A DNA stretch of 64,000 nucleotides from Coptis chinensis (lineage: Eukaryota > Streptophyta > Magnoliopsida > Ranunculales > Ranunculaceae): the NCBI GenBank assembly GCA_015680905.1, contig CM027381.1, positions 61,508,501 to 61,572,500 on the forward strand, in the 5' to 3' direction. Below, one piece after another: positions 1-12,625 of the stretch (position 1 is its first letter; every line of letters begins with the position of its first letter). Below the pieces are notes generated by a model. The model worked only from the letters and a program-made list of their open reading frames with translations. It did not search any database and was not told where the DNA came from. The position numbers were made by a program, and so were the translations under genes.

Positions 1-889
1 TGGATGCTTGTCCTCTTAATCCAGATATAATAATGGGCACTTACGTGCATTGTACATTGCTTTAAATCATCAATGAGTGAGATTCATTTGTGAATCAACA
101 AACTCAATGGATTGGGTAATGACATTGTATGTAAGGTGTGCTGTTGATTATAGAAGGAATTCGTGACCCGCAGGAAGTCGGGTTTATGATGTCCCCTTGA
201 GGAGCTCAAAAAGATTGTCATGTATACCCTACAGGTGGATTTATTCCGACATGACAATGAGGTTGAGTGGTACTACTCAAGGATATAAGAAGTTAATTAA
301 TGTAGTTGTCAGTAACTTGACTTAATCAACGGACATTCGATATCTTAAACACGGGGAGATCAACGAGCATATAATATGGAGCCCATAAATGCTGACACGT
401 AATTTGGGATTAGGGCGGTAGTGCAACAATGACCTTTAGTGGAATAAGTCATTTGTTGACGAACTTGGGCCATGTGTTTTGGGCGAACATGGGAAGCCCA
501 AACCGGTCAAGAGGCCCAACCCTAATTTCTCCTCATGGTCCCTGTTGTAGCCTATAAATAGAATACTCTCTCTGGCCGAAATTCACTATTCACTGTATTA
601 GAAAAAGAGGCAAGGAAAGATAGATCCAAAATTGGATCTAGCTTTGTGAGAAAGAAAGGGATTGGTAGATCGTTGCCCACACAACGTTCAATCTATTCTA
701 AAGGAATACAACATAAGATCAAGGGGTTGATTGTTGATTCGGATTCATAAAGCTTGGATTCTCAGAGTTATCAAAACCAGATCTAAAAGGTATGTTCTCT
801 AATCCAAAATCGTGAGAACCCATTAATTCCGCTGCGCGATGGTTCTCGCGATTTGTAGAAATTTGTATTCTGAAATAACGGTTCCTACA
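1..889 (+). mobile_element. Element C 5' LTR, partial
   Basis: Position 1 matches 20649 in the 3' LTR and the match continues to the shared end TTCCTACA. By eye the two LTRs differ at scattered single bases, for example ATAATGGGC against ATAACGGGC. The LTR ends in CA and is followed two bases later by a primer-site-like sequence. The missing first part must lie left of the window. Confidence 0.93.
553..560 (+). promoter_or_regulatory. TATA box in element C 5' LTR
   Basis: TATAAATA is followed by a CT-rich run, the usual look of a retrotransposon U3/R junction. The same sequence is at 21201-21208 in the 3' LTR. No transcript evidence is available here. Confidence 0.6.
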
Positions 890-891
890 AC

Positions 892-903
892 TAGTATCGG
901 AGC
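892..903 (+). other. Element C primer binding site, degenerate
   Basis: TAGTATCGGAGC lies two bases after the LTR end and resembles the initiator-tRNA-Met primer site of plant copia elements (TGGTATCAGAGC), differing at two positions. Confidence 0.7.
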
Positions 904-937
904 ATGTAGATTTGTTGGTAGATGTAGAACTATTCTA

Positions 938-942
938 ACATG
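938..942. repeat. Target-site duplication of element A, left copy (ACATG)
   Basis: ACATG directly precedes the first base of A (TGATAAGAGCCC) and is repeated at 15949-15953 directly after its last base (TTATCA). A perfect 5-bp duplication fixes both ends of A and shows that it entered element C just downstream of C's primer site. Confidence 0.95.
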
Positions 943-2458
943 TGATAAGAGCCCAAAACTGTAGTTTTAACCCCTTAGCAGTCATACTTTTAGACCAATT
1001 ATGTGAGTAATAAGTAAGAGTTAATACTGATTACGTGTTTTTATGTATTTCAGGCTTCAAAGTCAATTATGTGCAGGAATGTGCCACTTTGATGAGATAA
1101 AGGAGCAATGGTTGGTTACTAAGGAGTTCGGTGATTAAAGGCCAAGATTCAAGAAGACAAAGCCTTTGTAAAGCCTGGTCAAAAGATGAAAAGTCAAGGT
1201 CCACGCAGGCAGAAACAGTGCACAAAGACAGCAGAACTTCCAAAGACCATATATTTGGACTCAGACCTTGGAATTGGGCCTACCTTATGTCAAAACGACC
1301 GGCTCGGAAAGAGCTTTCCAATGGATGAAGCCTTGACCCAATCAGAGGAGTAGAAGTGGACGAAAAGTCTGCTGAAGCCAACGGCAGTGAAGAGGCCTTT
1401 TGATCGAAGAATTGAGTTTTGGGCCTGATCCTCTGGCCCAAAACATGACTCCAAGCCCATGCACGATTTTTGGATCGGAACATATAAAAACAAAAGCTTA
1501 GCTCTTTGTTAATGGTAGCTAGTTAGACCTAAAATAATATAGATAAATCTAGATCTGTTTTCATTTAATTAATTTAAGTTTTAGTTCCATTTTCAGTTCT
1601 TGTTTTAGATTAAGTCTTTGAATCATTATTCTTGATTGATTAGATAAATAAAAAAAATAGTTATTTTAGCAATTTCGAATTGTGGTATTTCAATTTATAG
1701 ATCTAGTTTTAATTATTGTTGGTTACCATTTCTTAGTTGTTAATTAGAATTTAATCATTGTTTAGTTTAGATTAAGTAGATTTCGAATCTTGATATTATG
1801 TTTAGTTATAATAATATGGGAAATGATGTTTTGATGACTCAAGGCTAAAACATCCATTAGAGGGGTTGATGAAGCCTTGATGAAAACTTAGTTGTTTAGT
1901 ATAGAATCATTGTAGAATCTATTCCACTAGAAGGTCGTGGTTTCGCCATGAGAATGGGTGGGCGACCTCACATGCTAGTTAGTACTTGGTAGAAATGCCA
2001 TGAACACTAGGGATTAGACTCGAAATTTTGCCGCGGAAAACGTAAGAATCGAGATACGACAATCTATACTAGGTTATTAAGTTGGATTCGAGGTGGATTT
2101 AATTCCCCTCTATTTTTTATCTAGATTCAAACAATCGATTCCAGAATTTCGTAGATTAACTTTAGTTTATATTTTATCTTGTTATTTATTATATTATTAT
2201 ATCTTGTTATTTAAATTAACGCGTCTTGTTAGCATAACATTTCGTAAAGCTCTCATTAGACTTAAGACTGATTTCTTAGACTTAGAAAACAATCCATGCT
2301 AGGGAACTAGGAGTGGAACGAACTTCCTACTCCACTTAGTGCAATTCGCATCGAGAGTAGAAGCTTTGATAATTGAGATTAAAAGATCAGTTTTAGTTTA
2401 CTTACGTTTTGAATTCATCGTTCATTTCGTAGGTAAACTATTCATTTTACATTTATCA
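943..2458 (+). mobile_element. Element A 5' LTR
   Basis: This LTR begins TGATAAGAGCCC and ends TTATCA. It matches 14435-15948 almost base for base, with a modest number of small differences clustered at a few places. A TATA-like TATAAAAA lies at 1483-1490 (14972-14979 in the 3' LTR). Open frames inside it, such as 1131-1328, are chance frames. Confidence 0.95.
1483..1490 (+). promoter_or_regulatory. TATA-like box in element A 5' LTR
   Basis: TATAAAAA occurs mid-LTR and is kept at 14972-14979 in the 3' LTR. It is a reasonable core promoter position, inferred from sequence only. Confidence 0.5.
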
Positions 2459-2460
2459 AA

Positions 2461-2473
2461 TGGCGCCGCTGCC
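2461..2473 (+). other. Element A primer binding site
   Basis: TGGCGCCGCTGCC starts two bases after the LTR end. The same sequence follows the 5' LTR of B on the opposite strand (37508-37520). The TGGCGCCG-type site is the tRNA-Asp primer site described for Athila-group elements; the tRNA assignment comes from family knowledge and was not aligned here. Confidence 0.85.
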
Positions 2474-3179
2474 ATCTTAGTTGCACTTTAGCATTGTTTT
2501 CTTTGTAGAAGTAGTCATTTTTAAGTCCCATTAAACCCACCCACCCTTGGTTGTTTCATACTGTGGTTGCCCATTTCAGCTTTGACAAATTCCGCGAGAA
2601 AATACACGGAGCGCCACGCTTCAGAGAGAGCGACCCGCTAAGTTACTGGAATTTCATCTACTAATCGAAAGCCGCCGCCATACCAAGCGCCGCGCCATAC
2701 CAGCTGGCTAAGTTACTCGAACTCGACTTTACACCGAAGCGACCACTTCGCAGACGAGCGCCGCCTTTTTAGCTGAAATTTCCGGATTTCCTAGGTTTGA
2801 TTCGAACTTCGAGTTGTCAAGTTTTTCAGTGTTCTAATCTCTTATATACATCGAACACGCTGCATTACACAAGACGCTATTCATTCATAAAGCAAGGACG
2901 CTTATCGTATTCCTTTCTTTCCATTTCCGCTAGAGGTTTTCTACTAGTATATCGAATTGTTTGGAGTGTTGCATGTTTAGTTAAGCTCAACTTAGTCTTG
3001 TATGAGATTAAGGTCCGGTCGAACAAAACAACAAACTTAATTACACGGCAACAAACAAGTCTATCTAGTACACCACCCACCTACACCTCTAGCTACTATC
3101 ACACACACCATACCCCGACATAATGGTCTGAAGAAAGAGAGACTCCTCTCTCCGACTTTTACAAAGCCTCGAAGCGATA
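2474..3179 (+). other. Element A leader between primer site and gag
   Basis: This is a leader with several short GC-rich stretches (around 2580-2770) rich in GCGCC and AGCG-type words. No frame here looks like a real protein. The open frame at 2797-3123 shows no family resemblance and is probably chance. Confidence 0.5.
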
Positions 3180-4640
3180 GCCCTAAATCTTGCATCGCTC
3201 TAGAATCGGTGGGGATTTTCGAATCCCCCAAACATATTTAATTTGTTACCCGCTTTTCATGGGTTAGACCATGAAAAACCTTATCAAAAGCACATGCATA
3301 GGATTGAACAAGTCCTTACAACATTCCATCATCCTACCAGAGGGTGCGGAACAAATTAAACCGGGGTATTCCCTTTCACATTAGCCGATAAAAGGCCTTG
3401 GTTAACCGCCCAAAGCTTAATTTCGTGGACTCGTGGGCTAAACTTGTTCAAATTGTTTATGGAACATTTTTACCCACCCCTAAAGACGGATGAGATGCTT
3501 TCCAAGATTCATTTTTTCCATTGTAATCCTCATGAATCATTTTTCGAGGCATGGAATCGCTTCACCGATCTCCTTATAGAGTGTCCACATCATAACTTAG
3601 CTTAAAGACACGTTAGTTCGGCCTTTTCAAAGGTCTTCTACACCACCATAAAGAAGTCCTTGACATAATGAATGGGGGTAGTTTCCTAAGTAAAGGAGCC
3701 TCTGAGGCTTACAAATTTTAGAAGACCAAACTAAACGGAATAATAATGGGGGTAGTGATGATATCCCCGCCAGCCTAGTTCTTTCTTCAAATACCAAGGG
3801 CCGGTATGTTTGAGAAGAAAACCGATCCGTAACTTAAAAATTTACTCAATCTCTAACTAAAAAGTAGAGGCTATTTCTCGCTCAACAAAAGCCTATCCCC
3901 ATCATGAATGTAAACTCCAACCCATGTAATTTCTGTTTGAGTCCAGAGCACCCCGACGATTATTGTCCTCTAGCTTATGAACAACAACCACCGTAACAAG
4001 ATAATGTTTACTCTATTAATAACTATCCTATTCCTAACGCCTTTGAGAGACAACATCCCAACTTCATTGAGAAATAATCAACAAGTAACACCTCCGTGGT
4101 ATAATAATCAAAACGTTAGGCAAGCAAACAATTATAACCAAGCTCCACCTAGGCAAGGACAAGGACAAGGACAAGGTCAAGGGAATTATAATAATTATAA
4201 CAACCAAGCTTAACCACGCACAAGGTCAAGCACAAGGTCAGAATAATTATAATAATTATAATACCAATAGAGGTATCTTTCGGTTAATAATAATAACTAT
4301 CACAACCCACCCATAAATAATCAACGAGAGATAGTTCCAACGCACCACCCGTGACTACTACACCTACACAACCGGATCAGATCGACGCCTTTATACAAGT
4401 TACCCAACAACTTTTCCGCATAATGACTAATCAAACCAACAGATTTTACAATCCATAAATCGGGCATACAATAGTTAGCCCAAGCGAAAGCCCAACCAAA
4501 AGGCGTGGTTTCCAGGATGTTTATACCAAACCCTAAAATAGCAAACACAGCCTTTGAGGTAAACGGTAATTCTAGTACGGAAACTACAATCGTAGGTGAC
4601 CTAAATGCCATCACCACTCTCCGCTCGAAGAGTGGTTGAT
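3180..4640 (+). pseudogene. Element A gag, broken
   Basis: This is the nucleocapsid/capsid region of a gypsy element. Pieces in different frames match the gag of B: FHGLDHEK-type words near 3255, a capsid-core stretch with DSWAKLVQ near 3430, and ECPHHNLA-type words near 3590. A CCHC zinc knuckle (C-x2-C-x4-H-x4-C) is encoded at 3924-3966 and would bind RNA. It is followed by a low-complexity tail with repeated Gly-Gln pairs (4155-4180) and Asn-Tyr-rich blocks (4185-4270). Frameshifts and stops break the reading frame many times, for example a TAG and a TAA near 3600. It is certainly non-functional as it stands. Confidence 0.85.
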
Positions 4641-5084
4641 AACAAAGTAACTACGCCTATAGTTACCCCATCGCATTCTCTACACCAGATATCGAACTAG
4701 ATACCGCGAATAGAAACCGAGGAGCCTACCACGGTAGAGGTACCCGCTTAAATCACAACCAAAGAAACCGAAAAGCCAAGGTTACACAGCAAGTAGAGCT
4801 ATATGCTTAAAATATAGATTTAAACCACCGCTCTCAAAAAATTAGCCATGCTAACCAGTGGATACAAACTTTGAGGAAATTAGGAACGTTTTCAAGAATC
4901 TAACGATAAACCTTCCTTTTCTCGAAGCTATTAAAAAGCTACCTAACCACGCTTAAGTTTCTTAAAGAGTTGTGCACTACTAGGCGAAGACCAACATACC
5001 TAAAGACGCTTTTAACCCAAACAGCCCTAACTTTATCCAAAAATAATGGAATTGTTAAGTACAAGGACCCCCGGTCGCCCCATC

Positions 5085-5400
5085 AGAAAATGCACCTTAG
5101 AGATTCCCACACGACTAACCGCCTTTATTAGACTCGGGGCGAAAGTGTTAACTTACTCCCCGTGATACTTGTATAAACAAATAGGTCTACGTGAAATGCA
5201 ACCTACAAAAATAACGCGTTGCAATTAGCGGACGTGTCAATTAAGTATCCTAAAGGTGTAGTGGAAAACGTGCTTGTTAAGGTTCGTGGATTTCTACTAT
5301 CCCGCTGATTTTGTTATCCTCGATACGTAAGTCGCTAATGACTCAGACCGATCATCTTAGGACGCCCCTTCTTGGCAACCGCCAACGCGCTTTATAAATT
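5085..5400 (+). pseudogene. Element A aspartic protease, broken
   Basis: A retroviral-type aspartic protease normally processes Gag-Pol. The active-site region reads L-D-S-G-A-x-V near 5130, in place of the DTGAS seen intact in B (34712-34969). Downstream words such as QPTK, SIKYPKGVVENVLVKVRGF match B closely. Frames shift inside the domain, so no intact product is possible. Confidence 0.8.
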
Positions 5401-5799
5401 GTCGCGATGGAAAGATGTCCTTATCTTTTGGCCATCTTTTTTCCGCCGAGGTAAATGTTTTAAAATGATGAAACAGCTTAATGTGATTCGCCCTAGATGG
5501 GGAGGTTAGCATGATCGAGAGTTTAGCTCAAGATTATTTTAACAACACGTTTCCTCGAAAACAATATGTACAAATTCCTTTCTTTTGGAACTTCAGATTT
5601 TGTAAATGACTCCTACTTAGAGAAAGTCAACACCATCCCGAGTCCACACCAATTGTAGACCCGCCGGCCGGTTGTTCCATATATCGATTACTTAAGACTT
5701 GCTACCTAAGCAAGTCTTCATTACGCAAGATAAGGACACTTATGAAACATCAACGGACATTCCGGCCCACACCAGTGCTTAAACCTCTTCCCCGGAGTT

Positions 5800-7350
5800 A
5801 AAATATATTCAACTTGATCCGATGGTAGTCACCCGATAATTATATCTTCTCGTTAACTAAGGATGAAGAGACATGTTTAATAAGGGTGATTAGGGAACAT
5901 CGGTCCGCGATTGGTTGGTCCTTAGCCGACATTAAGGAATTGACCCTAATGTTTGCACTCATCGTGATCCATTTGAGGATAACGCCAAGACTTCTCGCGA
6001 ACCTCAGCACGCTTGAACCCCGCCATGAAAGAGGTGGTTAGGGAAGAAGTCTTGCGATTACTCGACGCGGGTATTATATACCCAATCTCCGATAGCGAAT
6101 GGGTAAGTCCCATTCATGTAGTTCCTAAGAAATCGGGGAGTTACCATGGTATGCGAACGGGAAGGGTGACTATGTTGTCACTCAAGGTCCTATGAAATGG
6201 AGAATCAGATTGATTATGTGACGTTTAAATGCTATGACATTTAAAGGATCACTTTCCCCTTACCATTTATAGATCGATGCTAGAACGCCCTAGTCGGTCA
6301 TGCCTTTATTGTTTTCCTCGGATGGCTACTCCGCTATTTTCAGATTATTATTGATATTGATGACCAAGAAAAGATAACCTTCACATGTCCCTTCTGAACA
6401 TATGCCTATAAACTAATGCCTTTTGGCCTTTGTAATGCCCCGGTACCTTCCAAACATGTATGCTTCATATATTTAGTGACATGGTAGAGCTTTATGGAAG
6501 TGTTCATGGATGATTTTTCTATCTATGGAGACTCCTTTTACGAATCGCTTGTCTAACCTCGCCTAAGGTCTTGACACGGTGTGAAGAAAAGAGCCTCGCT
6601 TTTAAATTGGGAAAAGTGTCATTTCATGGTCAAAAAGGGCATAGTACTAGGTCATATTGTATCTAGTGATGGCATCAAGTAGATAAAGCCAAACTAGATA
6701 AGATAGCTTAACCCTACTAAAACCACGGATCGTCCGTGAGATTAGAGCCTTCTAGGCCATGCAGGGTTTTATAGGCGCTTTCATTAAAGATTTTTCAAAA
6801 TAGCTAGGCCTTTAACTAACCTCGCTTTTGAAGGATGCAATCTTTGATTTTAATTTTAATCAGAAACAGGCTTTTGAAACCTTAAAAAGCCTCTAACCAT
6901 CGCACCTATTATACACCTCCTCGATTGGTCTAAACCTTTCAACTCACGTGTGATGCTAGTGACTATGCAGCTTGGTGCCGCTTTTGGGACGTAAACTAGA
7001 TAATAAGTCCATGTTATTTATTATGCTAGTAAAACATTAAACGATGCTCAACGGAATTATACAACTACTGAAAAAGAATTTTTAGCTGTCATTTATGCTT
7101 TAGATAAGTTTCGGCCCTTATTTGGTTGGTTCTAAAACTTTAGTTTACACGGACCATGCAATTTTTTAGGTACCTTCTTGCAAAGAAGGATGCTAAGCGT
7201 AGATTAATCCGATGGATTCTTCTCCCGCAAGAGTTCACATTAGAAATAAAGGACAAAAAGAGGGTCGAAAACGAGTTGCCGCACCACTTATCTAGACTTA
7301 CAAATGACGATAGTAGTGATTCCGAGTCCATACCGGACTCTTTTCCCCGA
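5800..7350 (+). pseudogene. Element A reverse transcriptase and RNase H, broken
   Basis: The start of a gypsy RT is clear at 6013-6140 (ISDSEWVSPIHVVPKK, typical of Athila/Tat RT). The catalytic box appears as FMDD at 6503-6514 followed by FSIYGDS, the usual Athila form. RNase H is recognisable at 7020-7125 (YASKTLNDAQRNYTTTEKE) and is followed by a continuous piece at 7156-7353. Frameshifts and stops occur between these islands. The enzyme would have copied element RNA into DNA in virus-like particles; this copy cannot encode it. Confidence 0.88.
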
Positions 7351-7499
7351 TGAGCATCAGATGCTATTTTTCATCACCATGGTATGCGGACATCGTGAAA
7401 TTATTTAGCGGCTGATGTTATGCCTTATAATTGGTCAAGAAATGAACGTAAGAAGTTCTTGGCCGAGTCAAGTTATACCACTGGGATGAGCCCTACCTT

Positions 7500-8675
7500 T
7501 TTAAGTATTGTGCGGATCGATTATTCGCCGTTGCATTCCCGGTGGGGAATATAATGAAGTTCTATCGCTCTGCCATGACAAAAAGTGTGGTGGCCACTTT
7601 AGTGGAATGAAAACAGCCGCTAAAGTTCTTCAATGTGGATTTTATTGGCCTACCCTTTTAAGGATGCCCAAGTGCATTGCATTGCAAGACGGTATTCGCT
7701 GCCAACAACTTGGGCTTAATCACGGCTTAATATGATGCCATTAAATCCAATCTTGATAGTAGAAATTTTTGATGTTTGGGGTATTGATTTCATGGGCCCT
7801 TTCCCCGTTTCCCACGGTTATAGTTTATATTCTAGTTGCCGTGGACTACGGTCTAAATGGATAGAGGCCCTAGCTTGCCGTGAAAGCAATGACCATAAGA
7901 CCCGTTGTATTTTTATTAAAGAATATATTTTCTCGTTGGTTTGGCATTCCTAAAGCCATCATTAGTGATGGTGGAACACATTTTTGCAAATGAGTTGTTG
8001 CATCCCTAGTGAAAAAGTATGGAGTTACACACAAAGTAGCAACTCCTTATCATCCACAAACTAGCGCCAAGTAGAAGTTTCTAATAGGGAAATCAAAAAG
8101 ATTTTAGAAACAACAGAAACCCCCGATAGGAAAGATCGGGTCGTCTGCCTATCGGATGCCTTATGGCATTATAGAACTGCTTTCAAAACTCCTATAGGTA
8201 TGTCTCCCTTTAGACTTGTATTTGGGAAACCATGTCATTTGCCCGTTGAATTAGAGCACCGCGGCTCGTGGGCTATAAAAAGCCTTAACTTCAATATTGA
8301 TGAGGCGGGTGTCAAACGCAAGTTACAATTAAATGAGCTTGAAGAAACTGTAGCGATTCTTACGATCTCGCTGAAGGATTATAAAGCTAACATGAAACGG
8401 TTCATGATAAGCATATCTTGCGCAAAGAGTTTGTGGTCGGACAAAAGGTTTTGCTTTTACAACTCCCGCCTACATATTTTCCTGTGGAAACTAAAACCCG
8501 CTGGTCCGGTCCTTTTCTCGTTATCAAGTCACCCCCCTTACGGGCAATTACCTTGGTAAATCCCAAGGACAACAGTATCTTTCAAGTTAACGGTCAACGA
8601 TTAAAACATTTTCACTTAACTTCGCCCCCTCGATATAGAGGAAGTCCTTTTACAGACCCTATCTATGAGGAATGA
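7500..8675 (+). pseudogene. Element A integrase, broken
   Basis: Three parts of a gypsy integrase are visible. The zinc-binding region at 7560-7720 has GGHFSGMKTAAKVLQCGFYWP and C-x2-C-like residues. The catalytic core has the first Asp in GIDFMGPFP near 7785, the second in ISDGGTH near 7963, and the Glu region with [10 protein letters not shown] near 8078-8110 in another frame. A C-terminal part at 8418-8675 has KTRWSGPF, resembling the GPF/Y module, and ends at a stop at 8673-8675. Frames change between parts, so it is inactive. Confidence 0.88.
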
Positions 8676-8878
8676 CCCTTGTCATTGGTGTACTTCCTTT
8701 CACTTCCATTTAATGGTAAGTGCACCATTAAGGTAACCGGCCCTCCCTATGGAGTGTGTGGCTGTAAGTACCGGATCCTAAGTCCACGGTTCACATATTT
8801 CACGTTTTCCACTCTTGCATGTTTTCTTGGATTTTTGAGTCATGTTTCTATGGTGTGAATTATGTCTTTATTTGCTTA

Positions 8879-8937
<59 letters not shown>

Positions 8938-8940
8938 ATA
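8676..8940 (+). repeat. Post-pol spacer with internal poly(A) tract (52 A at 8884-8935)
   Basis: About 200 bases after the pol stop comes an uninterrupted run of 52 adenines. The equivalent place in B (33454-33500, read on the minus strand) is also strongly A-rich with scattered T. The flanking text, including ACCATTAAGGTAACC and ACCGGATCCTAAGTCC, is shared by both elements, so the tract is a family feature. Confidence 0.85.
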
Positions 8941-10960
8941 ATAATAGTTAGTTTTTCATTTTTAGATATAGATATATATCTAAACCCATAAAACTAGCAA
9001 TCCAATAAGTCTTGGGAATCGACTTTAAACGACTTTTTAATTCCATGTTAAAACAAATTTTGTGTTTAAAAATTTTGTTTGGGGTGGGAAATCAGTCTTT
9101 CCATCCGGATTGCTCGAACTTTCCATTTGTGTTGCTTAGGTCCATTAGTATACTTCATTGGGGTTGACGCCATCTAATTTAGAGTTCATTCGCTCGCGAT
9201 AACTTACGCCACACACGCACTTCGAGGCATTTTTCCACACTCTTATACGTCACCCATGGTTAGAATTGAGTGTTTTATGGATCATTGATTGGAAATTTCT
9301 ACCGATCATTTCCATAACTCATTCGCCAAAATCGGGCCAAGAATAAAGCGGCAAATTGAATTTGAAATTACGCTTAAAAATCGAAAAATTTCGAATTCAA
9401 ATTGGGCTTGGGCCCAAGCCGCAAGACGCATACATCGTCTCGCTTCCTTCCAAAAAAAACGCGAAGTGTTTCCTATTCCACTCCGCCGCTACCATGGTTT
9501 AAAACAAACCCTAAACCAAATAAAAAAAAAGAGGGAGAAATTAAAACCGAACTACACTCACGCCAAGTAATTCAATCCAATGAATCTTCTTCAAACCATT
9601 ACCACAAACTACCCCAACAATTTTACAACTCCAAAACAACCACCGTGAAACCACCACCGCCCACCACCATTGTTTCTCGTTGTTTTTATCAAACTCGCAT
9701 CCCCCACAGGCTACAAAACCATTAGTTATCTAAGAAACTTCAATGGCGCTTACGACGAAGAATGTTGCCGAGCACGCGCGTTTGAGGCCGACCATTTCGC
9801 ACCATTTTTTACGCCCAATATGATTAAGAGGGATTGGAACAGATCGTGGTATTCGACTGCAGGAGTTCTATCACTATGATTTGGTAGAACAGTTTTATAA
9901 GAAACGAGAATTGAGGGAAATAGGATTTTCATTAGGATAGCAGAACGAGGAGGGAAGTAACGAGAGCTTGTTGGTCGAGCTATTAGGAATCACGCCAGAA
10001 CCAACCTAGATACGACCATTCGGGAATCCCAAAGATATCGGAGTTCCCGCTTTGATGAAAGATACGGTCATAGAGGGTGAATACAATACGATATCTCATT
10101 GCGATTCGCCAGACGACTCGAACCAATCAACCGGGTCAGATCGCTGGATTGGTAGGAACGCCCCTGAAAGACAAAGTCGGACGACATCGGACTTCAAGAC
10201 CGTTGACAGACGCTCGGATTTTGCAAACGAATGAGTGTAATTTCTGCATCCTTGGTTTAATTTTGAATGTGATTGAGGAGTGGGAAAGAGCATGGCACCT
10301 CTTCCCAGATTGATTACTAAGATCATGCTCTCATTTAGAGTCGCCGCAAAATCTGCTCCTATTAAGATCAAATTGTATTCTAATGCAAGTATTTATAAGG
10401 AATGCATCCAAGAGACTTGGCCGTTGTCCGCAGAGGATGAAGTTGATTCGATAATGAAGGGGAAGATATGACATGGTTGGTTGAGGATAATTTCGATAGT
10501 CATACTTCTAATTTAGAACGAATGATAATCTTTTCAGAACCGGTTCATGCGATCGCGGTTATCGATTCGCGGAAGATATCCGACATAGACAAATTGTAAT
10601 TGAAATAAGCAAACGAACTTTCAGACGAGAGTTGAAATGCTCGAAAGGGGTCGGAAGATATCTTGTCTAAATTGGAGATTATCCACCGTAATCACCAAGC
10701 CCAAGATGCGACTCAAGATCGAGATGGAAGCACGCCGCTTTGTTCAGATAGAGATGCTACGACGATGCCACTCGGGGATGAGTCCGTCTCACCGAAGTCC
10801 GAGAGGCATGGCGTCGTCGCAAGCAGGCCGATGGCTCAAGCCATTCTTCACCACGTAACCGGTCTCCATCTCGTGGACCATCTTCTTCACACGCTTAGGT
10901 GTTCACCATCGGTTGTGGTCCCCGTTATTTCATTGTTTTTATTGTTTTGTTAGTGGAATT
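8941..10960 (+). pseudogene. Element A post-pol region 1, degraded extra frame
   Basis: Athila-group elements carry extra coding material after pol. Here an ATG context at about 9742 (MALTT) opens a decayed frame with short open pieces through about 10950 in shifting frames. The corresponding part of B (about 32660-31500 minus) also begins with an ATG context followed by similar words such as FYNTGG/FYKK. I cannot name the product. It may correspond to the ATHILA ORF-1-type or plant transposon-protein families often annotated here, but no motif proves that. Confidence 0.45.
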
Positions 10961-11639
10961 TTATTTCAGTAGTTAGATTTAAATATTAAGTTGTTTGTTT
11001 TAGATTGCTTGGATTTCATATTATTTTAATATAATTTATTTTGATCATCTTCGTAAGGTTGTCTTGGAGTAAAAGTTGAAAATTAGGCCGATATCGGCAT
11101 ATCTATGATTTTTTTTTTTGTGGTAGCATGATATGTAGGAGAGTTTAGAAGTTACTATTCTAAACCAAGTTTAAAAGATACCAGGGTTGTTAGGAAATCA
11201 AAACTATGGTTAGTTTCCGTTTTGGTTTGGCAGTTTTCTATTTCCTCGAAATTGCCTTTAAAACAATTTGGCAACTTGCCGATTCGCTTTGGAAACCCGT
11301 AACCTATTTAAACTTCCATCATTCTACACTCACAACCCACACTACACCCCACAATCATCTCTCACCTTTCACTCCAAGCTTTTTTTTTTTGTTTTTCTTG
11401 TAAACTCGGCCAGACTTATTTAGCGCCACTCGCTTCAAAGAAGCGCCTTACACCGCCATAAATTTTTTTTTTTCAGCGCTACGCCGCGCTTCAAGCAGAG
11501 CGACTTCGCCCTCTACAACACTCAGAATCGAAAAATCTCACGAAGCGGCGCTAAGCAGAAGCAGCGACCGCACTTCAAACATGTAATTCCAAAACCTACG
11601 AGCGACTCGCTCTATCTGAGCGCCAGCCTCCTCCCGTAA
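10961..11639 (+). other. Element A non-coding spacer
   Basis: AT-rich DNA runs to about 11200, then a pyrimidine-rich stretch, then GC-richer text (11410-11630) with repeated AGCGCC/GAAGCG words like those in the leader at 2590-2770. No convincing frame is present. Confidence 0.4.
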
Positions 11640-12625
11640 GTTAATGTGAAATTCCGATTTTTCGAGGTTTCTTCCGTGTTTTCGCGAGCTGTTCTACTGA
11701 GTAGTTTTGAGATGACACCTCCTATAGTGATTCCCGAACAGTCATTTGAAGACTTGATGGGAACCGATACCTATGGAGCATCGTTCGCCGAGCCGGATCG
11801 CGGCAGCTTAGGATGGCGGCATCTTACGGTGAGTGATGACGATTCTTTTTCACCTAAGCTAACTGAATTCTTCTATAATAATATTACTTTTTTTGTACCC
11901 AAGAAGGAGAACAAAAATTTTCCCTTGCTATTGATGGCACGACTATGGAATTCAGTAAGCAATTGATAGCTTTGGTTTCGGGTTGCCATTACCCTAACCC
12001 TATGCACACGTGGGGATATATGACGATAACTCATACCTATATGAATATGCCTATTTCCATGAGTATTATGGGGGGGGTGTTTCAGTATCATGGACCAAGA
12101 CCAATATAACATCGCCTCGAAAGTAGCCTATCGCTGAATGTAGGCACAACCATGTTGTTCATCATGATGAACATTCTAGGGAACGGCAGGTTTATTCGCC
12201 AATAATAATACCGGTGACGTTTTTCCTTGCTTTAGCCGAGGGACGCCGTCGGTATGACATTCCCCGAAGTTTTAGTTGCTACTACTCGGCGAGGCCATAC
12301 CTTGAGGCATAAGTACCTTCTTATGCCTGTCTTGGGTTTGCCGTGATTATGCGCTTGCCTACCCATATTCTCAGTATACGCATTACACAGATTGGGAAAG
12401 GGTCGAAACCATGAGACCCACCAATCGCGGTGGTAAGATCATTCCGAGCCATGACTTGTCGGGATGGCAGGTGCAACCACATTTGGTTGCCCCTTACACC
12501 CCATCGCAACCAAGTAACACTAGAGAGGTTAGCACTAGTTGATGATACACCCACGGAAGGCGGCAAGTTGTTATGGCATGGCAGATGCGAAAAGAACCTC
12601 ATATAGAAGAGGAGGATGACGAGTA
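11640..12625 (+). pseudogene. Element A post-pol region 2, degraded frame shared with B
   Basis: The frame at 11646-11966 contains PIVIPEQSFEDL, and the B counterpart at 30891-30559 (minus) contains PILIPEQSFEDL. The homology continues to about 12620 in several frames. Conservation in two copies suggests a real ancestral protein of roughly 300 residues. I do not recognise its function. Some Athila relatives have an env-like gene in this place, but I see no clear signal peptide or membrane anchor that would justify the label. Confidence 0.55.

Noticed and set aside
1131-1493. Short open frames inside the LTR of A, repeated at 14621-14972
   Set aside because: They lie in LTRs on both strands, overlap each other and show no protein family features.
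4321-4617. 98-residue minus-strand frame
   Set aside because: It is antisense to the gag region of A and has no homology of its own.
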